Shown: one piece after another, positions 14,801 to 26,800 of the stretch | Layout of the letters: every line of letters starts with the position of its first letter | Numbering within the stretch: position 1 is the stretch's first letter | Assembly (NCBI GenBank): GCA_943736015.1 | Contig: OX031058.1 | Coordinates: 13,665,001 to 13,729,000, forward strand | Length of the DNA: 64,000 nucleotides | Direction of reading: 5' to 3' | Origin: Tridacna crocea | Lineage: Eukaryota > Mollusca > Bivalvia > Cardiida > Cardiidae | Position numbers and translations under genes: made by a program | The notes under the pieces: model-generated | Database searches by the model: none | What the model saw: only the letters and a program-made list of their open reading frames with translations | Told to the model about the DNA's origin: nothing

Positions 14801-17800
14801 GCGGCGTCGATCAAGATTAACATCAAGATTACGTGCCAAGCAGCACGTTTTAGCATTTATTACATTCTGTTACTAATAATAGTAACATTTTCCACTAAAA
14901 ATGGTGTAATATCAGTGTCACGCGAGGGCAGATACGGCGGGGCAACGGGCTGATATCTGATATCCTGCCCGTTGATAAGATATTTGTTCTATATCTATAG
15001 CAACAGAACGCTCCCTCGTAAACTAACGTTCTCAAAACATCCATTTTGAAAAAAATGGCGGAATCGGTCTGTCAATCGCTAGCGGACAAATCTTCAAAAC
15101 TACAGGCAACGTTGAATCGTTTAACCAACAAAGACGTGACAAACAGAGAATAGATTGTTGTTGTCTTGTGTTGGGAAACTTATCAGGCAATCTGTAGTGT
15201 CTATAGGCTTGTAGTTCTAGAAATAGCTCTACGATTTTTATCCAATGAGCCGGGTGAACCGAGCTTGATTAAGTTTCATAATTCGAAGCACCAATCATCT
15301 ATTCTATTTGTCCTGTTTCTCAGTTTTGATCCGTATCACACTAAATTGAATATTTAGATGGAGAAACAATAATGACATCTTTTTTACAATGAACAAAAAT
15401 GAAGAACTGTTTATTTAAAACGTCCTATACAGCACATACGCAGCTCTACGATAGTGATGATGAATGACGTCATGAACGTGACGTTTACCAGCGGAAAAAT
15501 GTTGTGTCGAATGGAGACAAGATATTTTTGTTTTTAGTATTTAAACATGCTAGAAAACCAAAAAAGTCGAGCAATTGATCCCTGAATGTAATAAAGAGGT
15601 TATTACACGGCTGATGAGGGCCGGAGAGTGATATCGGCCCTCCACCTTGAAATCTGCCCTCGGGCTAAAGCCCTCGGGGCAGATATCTAGGTGGCGGGCC
15701 GATATCACTCTCCGGCCCTCATCAGCCGTGTAATAACCTCTAAGTATTACTAATGTTTAAGTGACGTCATTTCCCAGTGACGTCAGTTTTACATTGAATT
15801 TGGGCATTCATGAGGGAAATTACACTTCGTCAGCGTACTCAATTTTTTAAACCAAAAACCAAGTAAAATTACATTAACAAACGTTGAAATGGTAAAACTT
15901 TGCAGTATAATGAATTCGTTGTGCGGTCAGGTGTCAGGAGACTTGGAAACTTGTTCACAGCTGTGGTGAATCATGTCGCCACCCAGCCTTCGGCAGTTTG
16001 GTGCATGAACGTGCGGTCTGGGCCCGTATTCACCAACCATTCTTGAGAATATTCTTAGGCTTATTCTTCAGAATTTTGCCAATGTGAAAGTAACAGAACG
16101 TCTGATTGGCTAAACCGGATGGTTTAGCCAATCAGACGTTCTGTTACTTTCACAGTCAGGAAATCTTGAAGAATAAGACCAAGAACGTTCTTGAGAATGG
16201 TTGGTGAATACGGGCCCTGGTGATCGATCGACGCCACCATTTTGGATATTGTGTTGCAAGTGAAGTGATGTTTACGGGGCAAAAAGGGAAACTGGCTTTA
16301 AGTGGATTTTGCCAGGGTACGTGATATATATGTTCCCGGCATGTTAACCAATCAGATCACGAGAAATATTGATGCACAACATCAACGGCACCGCAAATCA
16401 GTTGTTTCTGAAATAGGGCACATTACAGCAATTCAAAGTGACCAAAGTAAATTTTCGCAGAACTCGTTGCGAAATGAACCGAGAAGTCCTAAACAATCCT
16501 TAGAATGCAAATTAAAATTAAAAAAAAAAATAGTAAGACACAATCATAGCCCTTTATAGGCGAAATTTAACATAATTTCAATTGGAGCTATGTACAAAAG
16601 CAGTTGTCATTCGAGAAACAATACAAGAAAATACATGTAGTAATAAAAATCATGTTTCAAATTACTAAATTGGTAATAAAAACTGCATATAAAATGACAA
16701 AGGTGAGTACAAAATGATCGAAGTGAGTATGGAATGACCAAAATAAACCGAACGGCGGATACGAAATGACCAAAGTTGTACGAAATGGCCTAGGTACGAA
16801 ATGACCCAGTTACGAAATGACTTGAAGCTGAGTTAACAATATGGCTGCCTCCATGGGTATTTTTCAAAGCCCAATAAAAATATAGTGCCGACACTCTTGC
16901 GGCGACACAATAAAGGACGTTCCTTACAATAAGGAATTTCTCCTTTCACCGCAACGTTTATAAGAGATATAGATTCTATTCTTAAATTCAGGTGATTTTA
17001 GATTCATGTGCATGTACCATACCGGATCTTTATTGCCTACATTTCGTTCTCAGAATGTTACAAGTAATAACTGATCAATAATAAATAAGTAGAAAAAACG
17101 AGCAACAATATTATAACAAATGAGGCATGCTTTGTAAAAAGGGGGCTTAATGCATCTACGAAAAGTATCGACCCAGGTCAGCCTGCGCAATCCGCGCAGG
17201 CTGACCTGGGCCGAAACTTTTCGCTATTAGTCACTTTTCTGTATCTCCAAGGACCACTCTACATCATAGTTTAGTCGGTTTTAAGATTAGATTGATTTAT
17301 GGAACCAGATCTATCTGATGACTTGCGTCGAATGATGCGTCACGGAAATACATTAAGCCCCCTTTTGCCAGAGCATGGCTCAAACTCAAATAGCAAACTG
17401 CTTCTTCTGTTCTCTTGCTCTGTGCTGCTTTGTCGTCACATCATTGAACCGACAAAAGAAGATTCACCATTTCTGTGAATGAACAAATGAATACATGAAG
17501 AATAAACAAACGAAATAACTAAAGACCGAACATTGGAATGAACTAATGAAAATGAAAGTAATATAGTGAAAATAGATCCTTTTTCAATGAACGGAAGATC
17601 TAAGAAAAATCGCTGACAGTGTTATACCGGAGTTTACTTTACTCTGATACTTCGCCATTTTGGGAGCGAACGATGTACCCATGACATGACATGATTGTAT
17701 TTGCATCATTATCTCCCGCTAGATTGCTATGCACCTGCTATTTATTGAAACAGTCCCTACAGGCTTACGTAATAGCTTCGGTGTAAGCGCTACTCTTCAC

Positions 17801-20800
17801 TAGTATACGTGGTCGGTGATGCGTCATAGTAAGACAGGTCGAATCTTCGAAGAATATGGCATCCCCAGACAGCGGTATTTGCATAGAAAATAGTGGACTT
17901 TACGTATTCTTTATCTGACGTCAAACGAACGAACTTTGGGGTTCAACCCCATAGTTCGGTCAACCCCATAGTTCGGTCCAACAATGCATGCATGGGGTTG
18001 ACCGAACTATGGGGTTGAACCATATGCATGCATACCCAGTACAACCCAGACATCATTATAGATCGATATGATCATTAAACTAGTATTTTTTTTCTTTTCA
18101 TTTATGACAGAGCTTGACGTCATCACAGAAAAATACGAACGTCAAATTCACCAGTTCAGTCGGTCATTAGATACTTGGTGGTCCGGTGACATGTCCCAAA
18201 ATTGGGTTGAGCGACATCGCAAGTGTATAGCGCATAACGGAGATTGCTTTGTAAAAGAGAGAACGATATATGGCCTGCAATACGCATGCGCAGTCTGGGC
18301 AGGCTAATCTGAAACGACATTGTCCGGGCCAACGTGCATGACGTTGAAGGGTGGAAATAGAAGACGTCATCAGCGTGCCTTGTAGTTTTGCATTTTATAT
18401 TTTCGGAAATTTTGCATGTACAAAAAGAATATCATCTTCGCAAGCCAAGGCCGACGATTCACTACGCTACTCTACCCTTGGCGGTTCGAGCTTGATATTT
18501 ACATTCACCCGATACGCTTTTTCATTGGATGCAGCTAGCTCTAGGTGCAACAAATGAAATCGCTCGTAGCATTTCATCGTTGATAAAAATAGAACAAGGT
18601 CTCTACTTTTCGAATAGAAGGTAAAACATGGAAACCCACGTGGATGTCTGCTTATCGCTTCATGTGTATTAGTAAGCGGTTTGTAAAACGATATTTCATT
18701 TGCTTTTAGAAATATGATGTAAAGGGAGGTAATAAGCAGCATCCAATAGAGGGTGCATCGCAGGAATCTCGAAATCAGGCTCAATCAGCCAAGGTAAGAT
18801 CCACGTAGTGATCGTAAACTTGGCTCGCGAAGATGCAAAAATATGTGAATATGATATACTTAAAAATTGGAGTCTTGCGAGATAGTTACTTTTCATACAG
18901 TCAGCGCAGTCCACGATTTACCGGGACGACCCTCGATAACAAGACTACGTGCAAAAAAAGTTGACCCATGGTCTGGCAAAATGGGATCTAATGCATCTTT
19001 GTCATACAATTTTCGATACCAGTATTAAAAGATCAGTGCGTCGTTAACCAGGCAACCATTTTATCGAAGGGCCATCAGCAAAGCAAGATTCAATTCTCTT
19101 TAACTCATTATCAAACGACAATATTTTAGCCTTGTCCAAATCGAAAGCATTTGCAGACGAAAATGCAGAGGGTTCTGCGAGAGGGGTCCTTCGTCACTTG
19201 AATCAAGACCAAATAACTCACAGGACAGAGGTTGTAGAATGACCTTAAAGCTGTAGGAAGACGAAAGTAACGGGTTCTTTGTTTTTTTGAAATAGATGAG
19301 ACGTGGTTACGTAGCTATGAACATGAATTGAAATCTCAATCTTCCGACAGGCACACTCCTGGGCATCCTCGGATACTCCGGGGTCTCCCTATTTGCTACG
19401 CTACATCGACCCCTGGGACAATTAATTGAATTTCCCTCGCTTTACCGCTGGCCGAATGCAGGCTTTTCATTGGTTCCATCATCATTTTGTGATGGGCGAG
19501 TGGACTGTACGCTATGACGTTTCGTATCGATTTTCTGCGGCTGATTCAAAGTTTTATTAGTCAGTTGTCCCAGGGTCGATGTAGCGTAGCAAACAGGGAG
19601 ACCCCGGGGTGGCCGAGGATGACTCCTGGGCTACCAAGGCATGCTTGATTCCGAAGAAAACAGGGAATTCCTAAACCGCTGGCAATTATATAGCATATGA
19701 TAATGGTGTTGTATTTGCCATGGGGTATGTTCTCCTTGGACAAAGTTTAATGGAACCTATTATGGAAAGTTTTTGCAATAGAAACTGCGACCAGTCATAC
19801 TTAAAAAAGCAACCTGCATACTTAAATGCAAGAGTGGGGCTGACTGGTGACAACGTGACACCACTGAAATCAGATACGGTAACGTCAGTTGCACAGGAGT
19901 ACGGATGAGATATAATTATCATCACGTCCGCCCCATTTTCCCTACTTAATCAATGTTCTATGACCGGTTTCCAAACATTAAAAATATTGCTCCGAGGAAT
20001 TCGTTTTGATCATTTACAAGACTTGAAAGTTCCCGTGACCAGGGGACCTAGGGACTACAAAGCATTTCTGATGGTTGCCAAGCAGCAATAATTTCGGATC
20101 TTCCAAGAAACAGAATGTGGTTATGCGAGGCAGGAGTTAATACTCTAAAGTAATACAGTGCAGATACACCGCTATTTGTTGTTGTTCGTTAAGTCTAAGC
20201 TCATTATCAGAACTTATTGGATGACCCTCGTATATGAAATTGATTTACCATCAATGTCTAATTGTCCATCGCCATTTTTATCAGCCGCGTTAAACACTTC
20301 GTCTAGTGTTTCACCGTCAATGTTCGTTAAGAGAGGTTTCAGTTCGGACTTGCTGATAGTTCCGTCACCACTGGTATCGAAACATCCAAACGCTGCTCTA
20401 AGTTCCTCAATTCTTTTTGATTGTTCATCCTCTGTGGTGTCTGCAGTTTCTTGTGCCTTCTCGTCATTATCTGTTCCAAATATATTATGCACTGTTTGTG
20501 AGAATACTTTATGAAATATAGTTCCGGATCGAAGACTAGGGGTCGGATTCAAAAACCAGTCAAAATACGAGTCGATTTTCTCAGTGCCAAGACAATTATA
20601 GAAATGAGCCAGGCTCTGTGAAAAGGGGACTTAATGCATCTGCGAACCGTTTCGACCCAGGTCAGCCTGCGCAGACCGTGTGTAAATTTTGTGTATGACC
20701 AAGGACCGTTCTGTCTATGAATTAAGTCATCCATTAGGCTTGCTGGATGTTATGGATACCTGGATATAGGTTGAATTGCTTGGCATGATCTCTCACGGAG

Positions 20801-23800
20801 ATGAATTAACCCATTATCAAACGACATAATTTTAGGTTTGTCCAAATTGAAAGGTATTGCAGACGACAAAATAAAAGTGACTGAAAATTTGAAATTTGTT
20901 TCGTGAAGGGTAGAAAACATTGTGGGAAAATGAGGAAAATGCTGGTTACCAGCATTTTCTCCTTTCCAACAATGTTTTCCAAAGGCTTCTTTCTCGAGGG
21001 CGTCAAAAGTAGGGACTGTGTGGTAATGGATTAAGCCCCCTTTTTACTAGGGCATGCCTCATTGTATAAACGCATGTTTTTCATCAAGTTGTAAAGTTGT
21101 CGGTGTTTGTAAAACAAACTAATGTGGTTCAAATGAGGGAATTAACTTAGAAATTATGAAAAAAGTTAAGTGAGTTATAAAACTCACAGATGTAATTTAT
21201 TATGATTTACTATTCTATAAACTACTGAAAACGACACAAGAAAAATCGTACATAGCAGATAAAATGTAAGTAAGACAGACAAGTATCGATTTACGTTATG
21301 AATATTATACGAATTTGTACGACTCAAGAGGGCATCCAAAAGTAAACATAAAAAAAGTTTTCTGACAGAAAAACGATCGACATGAACCAAACAATACATT
21401 AATACACTACAAACCCTCGCCTGCAACTGGAGAGACCGAGGGATGACGTAAACAAGCGAACTATCGCGACTGAAACCACATATACTAATACGTTGAAAGA
21501 GTGGGGGGAGAGAGAAGAATACGCTTTCTCCTTCCCACGCCTCGGTCTTATTCTGCAGACATTTTCTAAATTTCGAAGTAACACAAGTTTTGATTGGCTA
21601 AACCATTTGGTATACCCAATCAGAAGTTGCGTTACTTTCAACTTTTAAAAGTCTTGGAGAGAAAGACTAAAAAATTCTTAAGGATGGTCATAAAATACGA
21701 ACCTAGGAACCGACTTTTACTTTTCAACAAAAGTGCCTTTGAGTCTGCAACGAAGTGTATATTTGCAAAAGTGTCTATCTAGCTATGAGGTAAAATATAA
21801 CGTACCATCAGCTTTACTTTGTTTTTCATCTGTCTTCTGAGTTTTTTCCTCATTGGAACCACTGCGGTAAAAAAATTGTGTGGTAACATATTACTGTCTT
21901 CGGCGCCATGAGTTAATTTTTTCCTCAAAGACACCCTACTTTACAAAATTTTGTAGTAAAAGGCGGAATTCATCAGTATGCGTGTATTTGCGTTTTAATC
22001 CTTCATTCTACTTGACAGTTTATCTTACAATTTGTAAAAGATGTATTTACATACAATGGTTTTAGACATGTCCATATTAAAAAGCACTTGCAGACGACAA
22101 ATTAAATTTTGTTCAAGTTCACGTAATTGTGTTTTGTGTCTGAAAGGGCAGGAAACATTGTTGGAAAAGTAGAAAATACTCATGACCAGCATTTTTCTTT
22201 TTCTTACTTTCCAACATATGGTCGCTAATCTATATGGAATCGTATGAGTAGAGCTTCAGTCAACTTGAACTTTATACAGTATTACACGAGAATTATACAA
22301 ATCGTTCAATGATTACATAAAAAAAGAGATTTTTTGACACTAATGCCCCATTTGAACAACATTTTAGTCATAATGCGTTTAAATACCTGTTTGCCAGATA
22401 TTCTTCCACGTTCTTTGATTAAAGTTGTCGCTGCATGACTGATTTCTCAACAACTATTCCGTTATTTAAACGCAACAAATTTTATCATTTTTAAGTTTAA
22501 ACATATTTATCTTACATCGATTGAGAAACAAATTCTTACAACTTATATACTAAACTCTCTCGATTCTACTTCCTAGAAACTTTACCAGTACTAGTGCCGA
22601 TGTGTGGGCCGATGAAAAATCTCAAAGTTCACTTTTTTTTTAATTTATGTTTTCGTGCAGTGCCTGTACCTTGGCAGAGACATATACTCATATACATGCA
22701 GTCTTAAGTATTTTCAGTATTAAGTAAAAACAAATGGTGCGCAGCAAAACACTCTAAATATGAGAGCTGGTCAAAGTAGCCATTTGCTACAGCTTGCTCA
22801 GTTTTGCATTATTTTAGTTCTGCCATACACCAAAACTTCAACTGACATTATATTTTATATACTTTTTTAAAAAATGACCAGTTTAAAGAAACTCAACACT
22901 CTTGGGCACAGGCCCTACAAAAGTGATATCTATATTTTCATAGGCAAATCAATGTTTGTATCGTTTTAGAAATAACCCGTTAGATAACAATAATAGAAAA
23001 TGACCACACGTATGATCCTCTCTGAAAAGGGGGCTTAATGCATCTGCGAAAAGTCTTGACTCAGGTCAGCCTGCGCGGATTGCGCAGGCTGACCTGAGTC
23101 AAGACTTTTCGCTATTAGTCTATTTTCTGTATGTCCAAGGACCAATCTATCTCATGATTGAGTAAGTCGTTAAAAAATGGATATTTTCGATGTGTAAGTA
23201 TGTGATTGCTTGCATGGTATCATGTATAACTGAGATTCAGTAAGCCCTCTATTCACCGAGCGGGGCTTATCTATATAATTAGCTTGCAACACGCAAAAAG
23301 GGGTATTCGAATATTTGCGGAAAGTGTCGTCTCGGATCAGCCTGCGCAGTCCGCGCAGGCTAATCCAGAACGACATTTTCCGTTTTTTATGTAATTTTCT
23401 GTTTTGCACACCTCTACTGTAGCACAAAATCTAAAGTAGTCGTAAAGTGCCGTCTCGGATTAGCCTGTGCGAATTGCGCAGGCTGATCCGAGACGACACT
23501 TTACGCAAATGTCCGAATGCCCCTTTTCGCGTGTTGCAAGCCATATAATCCAAGTACTTCACCTACCCACTGCCGTCGTCTATAACACCAGATAATACGT
23601 CCACGAAATCTTCAGCGGCATCACAAGGAGCTGTAATGTTTTGAGATTGCGATTTCATTTCAATTTTTTTTCAAGAAAAAAGTTCTTATATCTAAACCCA
23701 GGTTGCAATAAAATACAAATAATACAACAAAGAGCATTTATTTCATTAAATTTCGTACGTGGCACATACGAAGATTAAAGGCAAAACACACTGTTTGCTT

Positions 23801-26800
23801 CACAATTCTTACTGTAGGACTATGCTCGGAAAAGATGCCACACTCTTGCTAAATTTAGGACATATATACACTTCACCGGTACTACTTAATTACACCTGAA
23901 TACAGAAAGAGAGAAGAAGACAGACAAAAACGTACAAGATACGAAAAAGACAAGGGTGAAATTTTCGTTTCTCTTTTTTAAATGGGAGAAACAGATTTAT
24001 ACACCAATACTACAGGAATATAATGAACATAGAAATAAACAAAGCCAAGGCAGTAACTGACAGTACTAAGAAGCAGGACCTCTGTTTCTATCATTAATCC
24101 CTAACGTGCTAAATAAAAGAAACGAAACTTTCAAAACAATAGTAAAAATCCAAAAATTGCTGTTTGAAGGTTTTTTTTTGGAGAATCGGACAGTGTAGAT
24201 CCAAGATCTGACTACACGTTTTTATGCAGTCTAATCTTGATCTGCGCTATTCGAAAATGGTCGATGACTCGCGCTTAGCAGCCTGGGGGTTAATATTAAA
24301 ACTAACGCCAGTGATATACGCTCGTAATTCACCAATCTAATTCACTCAAGGCTGTCTCATATTTAAATCACACCCTCTGGACACAATTTGTTCTTATTTT
24401 TCAGAAAGCCACTTTACAACATTTCAACAAGTGGATTAATCGCAAGTAACGAATTATCTCTGCCTTTGTTTCATTTTGTTCCAGATAACAAATAATTATC
24501 ACCGTTGCAGCAAAAAGACCTTGGTGGCATCGACCTACTCCCTTTTTTTCACTTGGTTTGATGCCTTTGATATCAAATAATATTGACAATCTATAATGAA
24601 GCCATGCTCTTTGAAAAGAGGGTTTAATGCATCTGCGAAAAGTATCGGCCTAGATCAGCCTGCGCAGTGCGCGCAGACTGACCTAGGCCGATACTTTTCG
24701 CCACCGGTCATTTTTCTGCATGCACAAGAACCAGTCTACCTCATAACTAAGCCAGTTGTTCAAAAATGTGGATCCATCACTATGTGATGGCTTGCTTTGT
24801 ATGATGGATTACGGAGATGCATTAAGTCCCCTTTTTCCAGAGCATGACTCAATCATATTTTATTTTCTCAAAAACTTCCTTAGTAGATTCTATTAAAAGT
24901 AATAAGTTAAGTCGCTTACTGTAGTCGCTAGAATCGCCTTGATCATCCTGTTTTGGTTTTTGTGAAGCTTGTTCGTCTTGTTGTGTGTTTTGTAGGTCTG
25001 TGAAAAAGATGTAATTTAGTAAGAATCTACATATTTTAAAAATGATGAGATTTCTTGTTATTTGTTTAATTTTCTGTATGTCAAAGGCTCAGTCTACTTC
25101 ATGATTCAGTAAGTTTGTTAGACAACAATAGATCCTATGGATCAATAAACCGTCTGATGACCTACTTGGTATGCTATACGACACAGAGATGCATTAACCC
25201 ATTACCACACAATCCCTACTTTTGACGCCCCTGAGAAAGAAGCCTTTAGAAAACACTGTGGGAACAGGAGAAAATGCTGGTAACCAGCATTTTCTCCTTT
25301 TCCCACAATGTTTTCTACCCTTCACAAAACAAATTTCAAATTTTCAGTCACTTTTATTTTGTCGTCTGTAAATGCTTTCTATTTGGGCAAGCCAAAAATA
25401 TTGTCGTTTGGTAATGAGTTAATCCTTTCCCAAACGATAAACTTTTGGACTAGACCAAATTGAAAGCATTTGCAGAGGACAATTCAACTCTTGCTGAAAA
25501 GATGATTTCTGTCTATGATAGGGCAGAAAACATTATGGTTCTCCTTTTCCCACAATGTTTCCAAAAGGCCTATATTCCAGACCCGTAAAAACCAGGGATT
25601 GTTTGGGAATGGGTTAAACACCTTTTTCTCAGATCGACACTCATTTTGTATTTCTAGTTAAATACCTTATATGTCACAAGATAGAAAAATCTAGTAAAAG
25701 GTTTCCTTACTGTTATCCTCTTGGCCTTCAGTGCCACCAGCGCCTGACTTTTGTTGGTTTTCTTTTTCGTGATCAGGCCCATCTGAAAGGAGTTTTTTTT
25801 TTCTTTAGAAGTGATCACGTACAAAGAGGATTAGGCAAAGTTAAATCTCCGACCTTGAGGGCGAGAAGTAGTATAAGGGTTTTTTGGGCGTCAGCTACCG
25901 TTTCATTGTTTTTTCATAGCGTCACTCATCTTTAAGTGCTTTTCAAATATTAGTAAGTGGTACTAAATCCGCCTAACGATATTTACAGGTACTTGAAGAC
26001 TGATTGAAGAGTGATTTGATAGCGTCTAATACTTTAAAGTGAAGACAATGTATATACATAATTCAGAAACTCCAAGATCAAAATCAGACTGCACAAGAAG
26101 ATGTCAGTTGATCTTTGTTGCGGATAGTGTAGATTCTGATCAGATTGCGCAGAATATGCGGCACGACCCCTCCAATTATTATTAACCTTTTGGCTGGTAC
26201 GGGTGGCTCACTATACATAATTCAGAAACCTCAAGATCAAGATCAGACTGCACAGAAGATGTAAGTTTATCTTTGTTGTGGATAGTGTAGATTCTGATCA
26301 AATTGCGCAGAACATGTGGAACGACCCCCTCAATTATTGTTAACCCTTTTGGCTGGTAAGGGTGGCTCACTGACCTTTGGGCGGACAGTGTAGATCAAGA
26401 TCAGACTGCGCAGAACACGCTAAGGAGATATTTGTTAAGGACAGCGTAGATCAAGATCAGACAAAGATCAACTGACATCTTCTGTGCAGTTTGATTTTGA
26501 TCTTGGGTTTCTAAATTATGTATATACATTGTCTTCACTTTAAAGTATTAGACGCAATCAAATCACTCTTCAATCAGTCTTCAAGTACCTGTAAATATCG
26601 TTAGACGGATTTAGTACCACTCACTAATATTTGAAAAGCACTTAAAGATGAGTGACGCTATCAAAAAACAATGAAACGGTAGCTGACGCCCAAGAAACCC
26701 TTATACTACTGAGAGGGTTTTGGAAACATTGCGGAGTAAAATAGAAAATGATGCCTAAAACTCTGTGAACAAGTGAAGCTTTAACAAATGACACTGTAGC

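Larger units (their letters stand above)
25060..25640 (+). mobile_element. Family B right half with two family A copies at its TTAA
   Basis: TTCTGTATGTCAAAGGCTCA ... CACAGAGATGCATTAA, then two adjoining A elements, then TTAAACACCTTTTTCTCAGA, which is the usual right end. Confidence 0.7.

Noticed and set aside
20158..20514. 118-codon plus-strand ORF
   Set aside because: Antisense shadow of EF-hand exon 9, whose loops are unmistakable on the minus strand.
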